A DNA stretch of 64,000 nucleotides from Bog-756 sp052326605 (GTDB taxonomy: Bacteria > Actinomycetota > Acidimicrobiia > Acidimicrobiales > RAAP-2): positions 68,169 to 132,168 of the forward strand of contig JBKQMB010000043.1 of NCBI GenBank assembly GCA_052326605.1, in the 5' to 3' direction. Made by a program: the position numbers and the translations under genes. The notes under the pieces are model-generated. The model was not told the origin of the DNA, searched no databases, and worked only from the letters and a program-made list of their open reading frames with translations. Each line of letters opens with the position of its first letter. Position 1 is the stretch's first letter. This document shows positions 1 through 7,401 of the stretch, in pieces.

Positions 1-317
1 ACGACGTGACCGGTGGGCACTTCGAGGAGACCGAGTTCAACGCCACCGGGTCGGGTGGGCGCGACGCCCGGACCACCATCAAACTCGGCTACCGGGTAGG
101 AATGGCTCGGGACGAAGCGGTGGAACTGTCGATCGAGGCACTCTACGAGGCCGCCGACGAGGACTCGGCCACTGGGGGCCCCGATCTGATCAGGGGCATC
201 TACCCTCTGGTGGCCACCGTCACCGCCGAGGGCTTCGTGGCCGTGCCCGAGGACGAGGTGGCCGAGCGGTTCGCCGCACTCATCGAACGACGTCGAGCAG
301 AGGGTCGCCAGCCATGA
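1..317 (+). CDS. prcB: Proteasome beta subunit, C-terminal part (5' end outside window)
   Basis: This is the C-terminal ~104 residues of the 20S proteasome beta subunit, the proteolytic subunit of the actinobacterial Pup-proteasome. The segment GPDLIRGIYPLVATV and the preceding helix with the pattern AxxLSIEALYEAADEDSATGG are typical of the PrcB C-terminal half. The catalytic N-terminal threonine and propeptide lie upstream of the window. The reading frame is open from base 3. Its TGA overlaps the prcA start (ATGA), so the two subunits are translationally coupled, as expected for a 1:1 complex. Confidence 0.93.
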   Translation, partial: DVTGGHFEETEFNATGSGGRDARTTIKLGYRVGMARDEAVELSIEALYEAADEDSATGGPDLIRGIYPLVATVTAEGFVAVPEDEVAERFAALIERRRAEGRQP

Positions 318-991
318 CGATGCCCTACTACGTGGCACCCGAGCAGGTGATGAAGGATCGGGCCGAGTATGCCCAAAAGGGCATCGCCCGGGGGCGATCC
401 CTGGTGGCGACCACCTACGACCTCGGCATCGCCATCGTGGCGGACAACCCGTCGCGCTCGCTCCACAAGATCAGCGAGATCTACGACCGGATCGCCTTTG
501 CCGGCGTGGGCAAGTACAACGAGTTCGACCAGCTCCGGGTGTCGGGGATACGTCATGCCGACACCAAGGGCTATGCCTACAGCCGCGAGGACGTCGAGGC
601 GCGGTCGTTGGCCAACCTCTACGCGCAGTACCTGGGGCAGGTCTTCACCCACGAGATGAAGCCTCTCGAGGTCGAGATCCTGGTGGCGGAGCTCGGCACC
701 GAACTGCGCCCGCCGCAGCTGTACCACATCGCCTACGAGGGGACGATCACCGATGAGGACCGGTACGCCGTGCTCGGCGGCGAGACCGAGGCCATCGCCC
801 AGCGCCTGGACGAGGAGTGGGCCAGTGGGTGGTCGCTGACCGATGCCCTCCGCTCGGCGGTGGGCGCCCTGGCCGGCCCCGATCGGACGCTGCGGGGCCA
901 GGATCTCGAGGTTGCGATCCTGGCCGAGGGCAATGGCCGCCGGGCATTCCGACGCCTGGTCAACCATGAGTTGGATGACCTGCTCGGCTGA
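314..991 (+). CDS. prcA: Proteasome alpha subunit
   Basis: This 225-residue protein forms the outer gating rings of the 20S core particle. The N-terminal PYYVAPEQVMKDRAEYAQKG region matches the PrcA helix H0 and gate segment, and GIAIVADNPSRSLHKISEIYDRIAFAGVGKYNEFD is the alpha-subunit signature; like other alpha subunits it has no catalytic Thr1. It starts at ATG 314 within the stop of prcB. It is somewhat shorter than mycobacterial PrcA and ends in LDDLLG, without an obvious long C-terminal tail. The neighbouring pafA places it in the pupylation pathway. Confidence 0.95.
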   Translation: MTMPYYVAPEQVMKDRAEYAQKGIARGRSLVATTYDLGIAIVADNPSRSLHKISEIYDRIAFAGVGKYNEFDQLRVSGIRHADTKGYAYSREDVEARSLANLYAQYLGQVFTHEMKPLEVEILVAELGTELRPPQLYHIAYEGTITDEDRYAVLGGETEAIAQRLDEEWASGWSLTDALRSAVGALAGPDRTLRGQDLEVAILAEGNGRRAFRRLVNHELDDLLG

Positions 992-1034
992 GCCGGCCGG
1001 TGGCGATCGGACCGGTTCGTAGCAGCCGGCCGTC

Positions 1035-1050
1035 CTCACGGTACCGTGAG
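1035..1050. promoter_or_regulatory. 16-bp perfect palindrome at the pafA promoter
   Basis: CTCACGGTACCGTGAG is its own reverse complement and contains the TACCGT hexamer proposed as the pafA -10 element. A dimeric repressor bound here would cover the predicted transcription start. No regulator is identified in the window, so the operator role is inferred from symmetry and position only. Confidence 0.4.
1042..1047 (+). promoter_or_regulatory. Candidate -10 element for leaderless pafA mRNA
   Basis: TACCGT fits TAnnnT and lies 7 nt before ATG 1055, which places the predicted transcription start at or next to the start codon. There is no clear Shine-Dalgarno in the interval. This favours ATG 1055 over the in-frame GTG codons at 1046 and 1052. 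Confidence 0.45.
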
Positions 1051-1054
1051 GGTG

Positions 1055-2413
1055 ATGGACAAGCGTATCTACGGCTTGGAGAACGAGTACGGGGTCACCT
1101 GTACGCTGCGCGGGCAGAGGCGGTTGAGCCCTGACGAGGTGGCCCGATACCTCTTCCGCCGGGTGGTGAGCTGGGGCCGGTCCTCCAACGTCTTCCTCGA
1201 AAACGGGGCACGGCTCTATCTCGACGTGGGCAGCCACCCCGAGTACGCCACGCCCGAATGCGACGACGTGGCCGAGCTGGTGGCCCACGACAAGGCGGGG
1301 GAGTGGATCCTCTCCTCGTTGGTGGAGGGGGCCGAGGACCGGCTGCGGGAAGAGGGCATACGTGGGGACATCTATCTGTTCAAGAACAACACCGACTCGG
1401 CGGGCAACTCCTACGGGTGCCACGAGAACTACCTGACGAGCCGGCGCGACGATTTCACCCACTACACCGAGGTCCTCATTCCCTTTCTGGTCAGCCGGCA
1501 GGCGTACGCCGGGGCGGGCAAGGTGCTCCAGACCGCCCGGGGCGCGGTGTTCTGCCTCAGCCAGAGGGCCGAGCACATCTGGGAAGGGGTGTCCTCGGCC
1601 ACCACCCGGAGCCGCCCCATCATCAACACCCGGGACGAGCCCCATGCCGATGCGGAGAAGTACCGTCGCCTCCACGTCATCGTGGGCGATTCCAACATGA
1701 GCGAGTACGCCACCTTCCTGAAGGTGGGTGCCACCAGCATTGTCCTGCGGATGCTGGAGGATCCTTCGGCCGTCATGCGGGACCTGACCCTGGAGAACCC
1801 GATCCGGGCCATCCGCGAGATCAGTCATGACATCACCTGCCGGCGCCCGGTCCGCCTGGCCAACGGGCGCGAGATGAGCGCACTGGACATCCAGGGGGAG
1901 TACCTCCAGCGGGCAATCCGGTACCGCGACCGGCAAGGGCTCTCCCCCCAGGAGGACCTGGCCCTCGACATGTGGCAGCACTGTCTCAAAGGGTTGGAGT
2001 CCGACCCGCTCTCGCTGCACCGGGAGTGCGACTGGGTGGCCAAGTACCGCCTGATCGACCGCTACCGGGACCGCCACGACCTCCCCCTCCACAGCCCCAC
2101 CGTGGCCCTCCTCGACCTGCAGTACCACGACGTGGATCGCACCCGGGGCCTCTACTACCGGCTGCAGCGCCACGATCAGCTGGACCGGATCTGCGAGGAC
2201 ACGGACATCATCACCGCCATGTCGACGCCACCGCAGACCACACGGGCGCGGCTGCGAGGTGAGTTCGTGAAGCGGGCAAAGGAGCGCCGACGCGATTTCA
2301 CCGTCGATTGGGTCCATCTCAAGCTCAACGACCAGGCGCAGCGCACCGTGCTGCTGAAGGATCCCTTCAAATCGAAGGACGAGAGGGTCGACAAGCTGAT
2401 TGCCGGGCTGTGA
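1055..2413 (+). CDS. pafA: Pup-protein ligase PafA
   Basis: PafA phosphorylates the C-terminal glutamate of Pup and joins it to substrate lysines, marking proteins for the proteasome. The 452-residue sequence has the N-terminal GLENEYGVTC motif with the ATP/Mg-binding glutamates, RLYLDVGSHPEYATPECD in the active-site cradle, YLFKNNTDSAGNSYGCHENY, and the C-terminal domain ending DFTVDWVHLKLNDQAQRTV. It is collinear with mycobacterial PafA. ATG 1055 (MDKRIYG) matches the family N-terminus better than the upstream GTGs. The pup and dop genes usually sit upstream of prcB, outside this window. The pafB/pafC regulators that often follow are absent here; two signal peptidase genes follow instead. 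Confidence 0.97.
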   Translation: MDKRIYGLENEYGVTCTLRGQRRLSPDEVARYLFRRVVSWGRSSNVFLENGARLYLDVGSHPEYATPECDDVAELVAHDKAGEWILSSLVEGAEDRLREEGIRGDIYLFKNNTDSAGNSYGCHENYLTSRRDDFTHYTEVLIPFLVSRQAYAGAGKVLQTARGAVFCLSQRAEHIWEGVSSATTRSRPIINTRDEPHADAEKYRRLHVIVGDSNMSEYATFLKVGATSIVLRMLEDPSAVMRDLTLENPIRAIREISHDITCRRPVRLANGREMSALDIQGEYLQRAIRYRDRQGLSPQEDLALDMWQHCLKGLESDPLSLHRECDWVAKYRLIDRYRDRHDLPLHSPTVALLDLQYHDVDRTRGLYYRLQRHDQLDRICEDTDIITAMSTPPQTTRARLRGEFVKRAKERRRDFTVDWVHLKLNDQAQRTVLLKDPFKSKDERVDKLIAGL

Positions 2414-2475
2414 ACAAGGAGACGGAGGGAACGGGGCAGTGGCGGACCTGCACCCGATTCGACTTCCCGGTGCGG

Positions 2476-2481
2476 TAGCGT
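2476..2481 (+). promoter_or_regulatory. Candidate -10 element upstream of first lepB
   Basis: TAGCGT lies 9 nt before GTG 2491. The decamer GTGCGGTAGC around it recurs before the second lepB copy (3168-3177), so the promoter seems to have been duplicated with the gene. Confidence 0.35.
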
Positions 2482-2484
2482 CCC

Positions 2485-3150
2485 GTGATTGTGCCCGAGG
2501 AACCCCCCGCCGCGTCGTCGTTACTGTCCGCAGGTGCCGACCCACGGTCCGACGAGGGCGATGCGGCGCTGAGCAGCGAGCGGTCGAAAGGCGGCGGCTA
2601 CCGGGTCGTCATCGAGTGGGCCGTCATCCTGATGGCGGTGCTGCTGTGTACCGTCGTGCTCCGCACCTACGTCGTCCAGTCCTTCTACATCCCGTCGCCG
2701 TCGATGGTGCCCACGCTCCAGGTTGGCGACCGGATCATCGTCAACAAGCTCAGCTACGACCTCCATTCGATCCATCGCGGGGACATCGTCGTGTTCGCAC
2801 GGCCCCCGCTCGAGGACCAGGCCTATGCCGACCTGGTCAAGCGGGTGATCGGGCTCCCCGGTGAGACGATCTCCTCCGAGGACGGGCACATATACATCGA
2901 TGGTCACAGGCTGTCCGAACCGTGGCTCCCCCCCGGACCGGACAGCTACACCGGAGCACTCCCCGATGATGCCTACCAGCAGTTCAACATGCCCGGGCCG
3001 GTCAAGATACCTGAAGGCCAGTACTACGTGATGGGGGACAATCGGACGGACTCCGAGGACAGCAGGTTCTTCGGTCCCATCCCCAAATCGTTGATCGTGG
3101 GTCGTGCGGTCGCCGTGGTGTGGCCGTTCAGCCAGGCAAAGGGTCTGTAG
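2485..3150 (+). CDS. lepB: Signal peptidase I (first of two tandem copies)
   Basis: This S26 family leader peptidase cleaves signal peptides from exported proteins at the outer face of the membrane. A ~38-residue polar N-terminus precedes one membrane segment (about residues 41-59). The catalytic serine lies in IPSPSMVPTL (Ser73) and the general-base lysine in ADLVKRVIGLPG (Lys119); GDIVVF and MGDNRTDSEDSRFFGPI are boxes C and E. There are two possible starts, GTG 2485 and GTG 2491; the upstream TAGCGT would suit a leaderless start at 2491. The neighbouring paralogue and the tat genes downstream make this a protein-export cluster. Confidence 0.93.
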   Translation: MIVPEEPPAASSLLSAGADPRSDEGDAALSSERSKGGGYRVVIEWAVILMAVLLCTVVLRTYVVQSFYIPSPSMVPTLQVGDRIIVNKLSYDLHSIHRGDIVVFARPPLEDQAYADLVKRVIGLPGETISSEDGHIYIDGHRLSEPWLPPGPDSYTGALPDDAYQQFNMPGPVKIPEGQYYVMGDNRTDSEDSRFFGPIPKSLIVGRAVAVVWPFSQAKGL

Positions 3151-3173
3151 GGATCCGTCGGCATCCCGTGCGG

Positions 3174-3179
3174 TAGCCT
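3174..3179 (+). promoter_or_regulatory. Candidate -10 element for second lepB
   Basis: TAGCCT lies 9 nt before GTG 3189, with no Shine-Dalgarno between them. It sits in a decamer shared with the first copy's promoter. Confidence 0.4.
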
Positions 3180-3188
3180 CGCTGACTT

Positions 3189-3980
3189 GTGACCCCCGAC
3201 CTCCCGCATGACCCTGGCCAGGGGACGGGACCCGGCGGCTCCACGATGATCTCTGAGGTGCCGGTGGCTCCCGTGGCCGGGAACAGCCCGGCGGTCGGTC
3301 CGGGACCCAGGGCCCGGTCGGGGAGGTGGGTCCTCGAATGGATGGCCGTGCTGGGCGTCGCCCTGGTACTGGCTGTCTGCGTTCGGGCCTATGTGGGCCA
3401 GATGTTCTACATCCCATCGGGCTCCATGCTCCCGACCCTCCAGATCGGCGACCGGATCGTGGTCGACAGGCTCGCCTACCGCTTCCACGGCATCCATCGC
3501 GGGGACATCGTGGTGTTCGCCCGGCCCCCTCTGGAGCAGGCCGACTACGCCGATCTGGTCAAACGGGTGATCGGGCTCCCCGGTGACACCATCTCGTCCG
3601 TCGGGGGGCGCGTGTACATCGACGGCAAGCCCCTGGCCGAGCCGTGGCTGCCGCACCCCGAACCGGTGACGGCGCCCAGCCAGCTCCCGGATGCGTTCAG
3701 CCTCAATCACCCCTTCAAGGTTCCGCCCGGCACCTACTTCGTGATGGGTGACAATCGCACCGATTCGGAGGACAGCCGCTACTTCGGCCCCATCCCGCAG
3801 AGTCTCGTCGTGGGGAAGATGGCCTTCAGGGTCTGGCCGATCGACGATTCGGTGTGGCTGGTCATCCTGTCGACGGTGGTCGTCGTCGTGCTGGTCCTGT
3901 TGCTGCTGGTGCTGCGCGGTCCCCGTGAGGCGGGCCCGTCAGAGGGCCGGCGCCATGAAGGACCTGCCGGCTCCAGCTAG
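3189..3980 (+). CDS. lepB: Signal peptidase I (second tandem copy, with C-terminal membrane segment)
   Basis: This paralogue of the preceding gene has the same S26 motifs: IPSGSMLPTL (Ser79), ADLVKRVIGLPGDTI (Lys125) and MGDNRTDSEDSRYFGPI. It differs by an added C-terminal hydrophobic helix (VWLVILSTVVVVVLVLLLLVL), so the catalytic domain would be anchored at both ends, followed by a short charged tail. The start is taken at GTG 3189 because of the TAGCCT hexamer; ATG 3246 (residue 20) would still leave the first membrane segment intact. Two full catalytic sets in tandem suggest either dosage or split substrate preference. The sequence does not show which. Confidence 0.92.
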   Translation: MTPDLPHDPGQGTGPGGSTMISEVPVAPVAGNSPAVGPGPRARSGRWVLEWMAVLGVALVLAVCVRAYVGQMFYIPSGSMLPTLQIGDRIVVDRLAYRFHGIHRGDIVVFARPPLEQADYADLVKRVIGLPGDTISSVGGRVYIDGKPLAEPWLPHPEPVTAPSQLPDAFSLNHPFKVPPGTYFVMGDNRTDSEDSRYFGPIPQSLVVGKMAFRVWPIDDSVWLVILSTVVVVVLVLLLLVLRGPREAGPSEGRRHEGPAGSS

Positions 3981-4043
3981 ACCGGAGCAGACCGCTTCGA
4001 GGCGGCCGGTTGTGGTCCGGGTGCCCGCCGGTCACTGCGCCGG

Positions 4044-4049
4044 TACACT
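4044..4049 (+). promoter_or_regulatory. Candidate -10 element for tatB/tatA-like gene
   Basis: TACACT lies 7 nt before GTG 4057 with no Shine-Dalgarno between. It supports that GTG as the start of a leaderless message and not the upstream in-frame GTG at 4021. Confidence 0.45.
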
Positions 4050-4056
4050 CGTTGAC

Positions 4057-4524
4057 GTGCCATTTCTCAGCCCGGCGAAGCTGCTGGTCATCCTGGTGGT
4101 GGCCCTGGTCGTGCTCGGCCCGGACAAGCTGCCCAAGGTGGCCAGGCAGGTCGGCGCTCTGTGGGGGGACTTCCGCAAACTCCGCGAGCGCCTCGAGAGC
4201 GAGGTGCGTGGTACTTTCCCCGACCTTCCCTCCACGGAGGTCATCTCCCAGGCGGTGCGCTCGCCACTCTCGTTCCTGGACAACCTGGCCGACGCCCACA
4301 GCGCGGAGAACGGCGCGACCCCTTCGGCGGCGAGCGGCCACGAGCCTCCCGACGTCCGGGGTGACGCGGTCCAGCCCCCGGGCGACACCAACCGACCGGC
4401 AGGCGCGGTCCGGGCCGCCGAGCAGCCGTCCATCCCGGGGATATCCGTCACCGACCCCGAGGGCATCGTCCACCAGGTGCGCTCCAACGGTCGGGCCGTT
4501 CCCGACGACCCCGGAATGAACTGA
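4057..4524 (+). CDS. tatB: Sec-independent (Tat) translocase subunit, TatA/TatB family
   Basis: This subunit of the twin-arginine translocase helps move folded proteins across the membrane. The 155-residue protein begins VPFLSPAKLLVILVVALVVL, a single membrane helix, followed by the GPDKLPKVARQVGALWGDFRKLRERL amphipathic helix with the conserved Gly-Pro/Lys-Leu-Pro hinge. The C-terminal ~100 residues are polar and Pro/Ala-rich with no recognised domain. The long tail is more like TatB, while the genomic position before tatC matches what is named tatA in mycobacteria; the sequence alone does not settle this. tatC follows after 49 bp. Confidence 0.88.
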   Translation: MPFLSPAKLLVILVVALVVLGPDKLPKVARQVGALWGDFRKLRERLESEVRGTFPDLPSTEVISQAVRSPLSFLDNLADAHSAENGATPSAASGHEPPDVRGDAVQPPGDTNRPAGAVRAAEQPSIPGISVTDPEGIVHQVRSNGRAVPDDPGMN

Positions 4525-4573
4525 TCCGACCGGCTGACCCCGACGTGCACGGATCCTGTCGAGGCCGGAGACC

Positions 4574-5323
4574 ATGGCCATCTCGCTGAAGCGCTCCAGC
4601 GAAGCACGGCCGGAGCCGAATGCGATGACGCTCGTGGAACACCTGACCGAGCTGCGCCGCCGGGTGCTGGTCTGCGCCGTGGCCTTCATGATCACCGCCA
4701 CGGTGGCCTTCCTCCTCTATAACTGGATCCTGGCCTTTCTCAAGCATCCCTATTGCCAGGTGGCGCCCCACCACTGCGGCTTCTACATCACCGGCCCGCT
4801 GGACGGACTCGCACTGCGGGTAAAGATCTCCGCCTACGGCGGGCTGATACTCGCCTCCCCGGTGCTTCTCTGGGAGCTCTGGCGGTTCATCACGCCGGGA
4901 TTGAACCCCAAGGAGAAGAAGTACGCGATTCCCTTCATCGTCGCCTCGATCGCCTTGTTCCTCCTGGGATCGCTGGTGGCGTTCGTGACGTTCCCCCATG
5001 CGTTGGGCTGGCTCGACAGCATCGGCGGCCCGAGCCTCACCGAGATCCTCGATCCGACCAAGTACCTCAGCCTCATCGTGTTGCTGATGACGGTCTTCGG
5101 CCTGACCTTCGAGTTCCCGGTACTACTCGTGTCACTCGAGTTGGCCGGCGTGCTCACTCCCAAGCAGCTCTCCTCGTTCAGACGATGGGCCATCGTGTTG
5201 ATCGTAGTGGTGGCCGGGGTGGTGACTCCGAGCTCGGACCCCTTCTCGATGATGGCCTTGGCCATTCCGCTCTACCTCTTCTACGAGCTGTCGATCGTCG
5301 TCGGGAAGCTCGTCCGGCGATGA
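4574..5323 (+). CDS. tatC: Sec-independent protein translocase TatC
   Basis: TatC is the polytopic core that recognises twin-arginine signal peptides. The 249-residue protein has the N-terminal MTLVEHLTELRRRVL motif, six expected membrane segments, and the conserved FITPGLNPKEKKY loop and FGLTFEFPVLL helix. The start at ATG 4574 follows a purine-rich stretch (GGCCGGAGACC). Its stop overlaps the helY start (ATGA at 5320-5323). Possible clients in this window include the DoxX-Rieske protein, which carries an internal SRREVL motif. Confidence 0.95.
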   Translation: MAISLKRSSEARPEPNAMTLVEHLTELRRRVLVCAVAFMITATVAFLLYNWILAFLKHPYCQVAPHHCGFYITGPLDGLALRVKISAYGGLILASPVLLWELWRFITPGLNPKEKKYAIPFIVASIALFLLGSLVAFVTFPHALGWLDSIGGPSLTEILDPTKYLSLIVLLMTVFGLTFEFPVLLVSLELAGVLTPKQLSSFRRWAIVLIVVVAGVVTPSSDPFSMMALAIPLYLFYELSIVVGKLVRR

Positions 5324-7389
5324 ACCCCGGGCGTGCCCGGGGCCCCTCCCGGGACGCCTCGGCAGGGGTGGAGGAGGGATTCCGGCAGCGCTTCGAGCAG
5401 GGCCTCGGGTTGCGTCTCGACGGATTCCAACGCCAGGCGATGGATGCACTCGACCGGGGCGAGTCGGTGCTGGTATCGGCTCCCACCGGATCGGGCAAGA
5501 CGCTCATCGCAGACTACGCGGCGGCCCGGGCGCTGGAGTCGGGCGGGAAGGCCTTCTACACGACTCCGATCAAGGCCCTCTCCAATCAGAAGTTCGCCGA
5601 GCTGTCGGTCCGGTACGGGGAGGAGCGGGTCGGTCTCCTGACCGGGGACGTGTCCCACCAGCCCCATGCGCCGATCGTGGTGATGACCACCGAGGTCCTG
5701 CGCAACATGCTCTTCGCCCGCTCGTCGATCCTCGACGACCTGGAGGTGGTGGTGCTCGACGAGGTGCACTACCTCCAGGACCCATATCGGGGCTCGGTGT
5801 GGGAGGAGGTGCTGGTGCTCACCCCGGCTGGGATCATCTTCGTCAGCCTGTCGGCCACGGTCAGCAACGCCGCCGACTTCGGGGCGTGGCTCACCTCCAT
5901 CCGTGGCAGGACCAGGGTGGTGGTGGAGACCCACCGGCCGGTTACGCTGCATCACCATTTCGCCGTGTCCGAGCGGGGACGCGACGGTCTCAACGTCCTC
6001 CCACTGCTGCGTAACGGAAAACCCAACCCGGACGGCATCGCCCTGGACGACAGGCGTCGGCGCAATCCCCGACACCGGTACCGGGCACCCCGGAGGACCG
6101 AGGTCGTGGAGTACCTGGCGTCGGCCGGGATGCTGCCGGCCATCACCTTCATCTTCTCGAGGGCGGCCTGTGACGACGCCACCCGCCAGTGCCTGCAGGA
6201 CGGCGTCCGCCTGACGACACCCGAGGAGCGGACGCGCATCCGCATGCTCACCGAGTCCTCCGTCGACCGGCTCGGCGACGACGACCTGCGGACCCTCGGG
6301 TACGGGCCGTGGTCGGCAGCTCTCGAGTCGGGCATCGCCCCGCACCATGCCGGGTTGGTCCCTGCGTTCCGCCAGGCGGTCGAACGGTGCTTCTCCGAGG
6401 GCCTGCTGAAGGTGGTGTTCGCCACCGAGACGCTGGCCCTCGGGATCAACATGCCCGCCCGGACCGTCGTGGTCGAGCGGTTCGCCAAGTTCCGGGGCAC
6501 AGACACCTCGGCCCTCACCTCGGGCGAGTACCAACAACTGACCGGACGGGCCGGCCGCCGTGGCATCGACACCGTGGGCCACGCCTTCGTCCTGTGGTCG
6601 GCCGCGTCACCGTTCGGCCTGGTGGCCCGCACCGCTCTGGCCCCGCCGCCGGACCTGGTGTCATCGTTCCATCCCACGTACAACCTGGCCGTCAACCTGG
6701 TGCGGCGCTGGTCGCGGGAGGACGCCCGCGGCCTGCTCGCCGCCTCGTACGGGCAGTGGCAGGCGCCTGCCGGCTCGGAGTCGTTGCCCGCCCAGCTCGA
6801 CCGGCGCCTGGCCATCCTCGAGAAGCGGGCCTTCGTCGACGGATGGGATCTGACCGAGGCCGGGTACGCCCTCGCCAGCATCTACCACGAGTCGGACCTG
6901 CTGGTGGCCGAGGCCCTCCGGGGTGGGCTGCTCGACGGACTCGATCCGGCGTCGCTGGCCGGTGTGGCCTCGGCGCTGACCTTCGAGGCCCGTCGGAGCT
7001 CGGAGGACGCCGCCGAGCCGCACGGCAAGAAGGTGATCGAGCGGCTGGCCCGACTGGACGCAATGGCCGGAGAGCTCCGGGCCGACGAACGCCGAGTCGG
7101 CCTGCGTCGGACCCGGCGCCCCGATGCCGGCCTTGCCCGGGCGGTGACCGGCTGGGCCAAGGGGGCCACCCTCGACAGGGTACTGAGGGATGCCGACGTC
7201 GCACCCGGCGACTTCGTCCGAAATGTCCGCCAACTGATCGACCTGGTGCGGCAACTGGCCCAGGTGGCGGCCGAGCCCGGCACGCGAGAGTCGGCCCAGA
7301 TGGCTGTGGCCCTGCTCAAGCGGGGTGTGGTGGGGGCGGACGACCCTGCCTCGCTGGGGTCCGCCACTGACCCACCACTGCCGTCCTAG
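5320..7389 (+). CDS. helY: Ski2/Mtr4-like DEVH-box helicase (HelY family)
   Basis: This superfamily 2 RNA helicase of 689 residues has Walker A APTGSGKT (Lys60), TTPIKALSNQKF (Ia), DEVH (147-150), SLSATVSN (III), and the C-terminal helicase signatures TETLALGINMPARTV and QLTGRAGRRG (from Gln406). The order tatC-helY matches mycobacteria, where HelY is about 900 residues; this version lacks roughly 200 residues, mainly in the region after the second RecA domain, so the insertion or stalk domain is probably short or missing. The start is set by the ATGA overlap with tatC. A role in RNA turnover is inferred from the family. Confidence 0.9.
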   Translation: MNPGRARGPSRDASAGVEEGFRQRFEQGLGLRLDGFQRQAMDALDRGESVLVSAPTGSGKTLIADYAAARALESGGKAFYTTPIKALSNQKFAELSVRYGEERVGLLTGDVSHQPHAPIVVMTTEVLRNMLFARSSILDDLEVVVLDEVHYLQDPYRGSVWEEVLVLTPAGIIFVSLSATVSNAADFGAWLTSIRGRTRVVVETHRPVTLHHHFAVSERGRDGLNVLPLLRNGKPNPDGIALDDRRRRNPRHRYRAPRRTEVVEYLASAGMLPAITFIFSRAACDDATRQCLQDGVRLTTPEERTRIRMLTESSVDRLGDDDLRTLGYGPWSAALESGIAPHHAGLVPAFRQAVERCFSEGLLKVVFATETLALGINMPARTVVVERFAKFRGTDTSALTSGEYQQLTGRAGRRGIDTVGHAFVLWSAASPFGLVARTALAPPPDLVSSFHPTYNLAVNLVRRWSREDARGLLAASYGQWQAPAGSESLPAQLDRRLAILEKRAFVDGWDLTEAGYALASIYHESDLLVAEALRGGLLDGLDPASLAGVASALTFEARRSSEDAAEPHGKKVIERLARLDAMAGELRADERRVGLRRTRRPDAGLARAVTGWAKGATLDRVLRDADVAPGDFVRNVRQLIDLVRQLAQVAAEPGTRESAQMAVALLKRGVVGADDPASLGSATDPPLPS

Positions 7390-7392
7390 TGT
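7387..7392 (+). promoter_or_regulatory. Candidate -10 element for ThyX-like gene
   Basis: TAGTGT overlaps the helY stop codon and lies 9 nt before ATG 7402. There is no Shine-Dalgarno in the 12-bp gap. Confidence 0.4.
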
Positions 7393-7401
7393 GATCCGGG
7401 C

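Noticed and set aside
200..2545. 781-codon minus-strand frame antisense to prcA and pafA
   Set aside because: It covers strongly conserved plus-strand proteasome genes and lacks any domain; long antisense frames are expected in GC-rich DNA.
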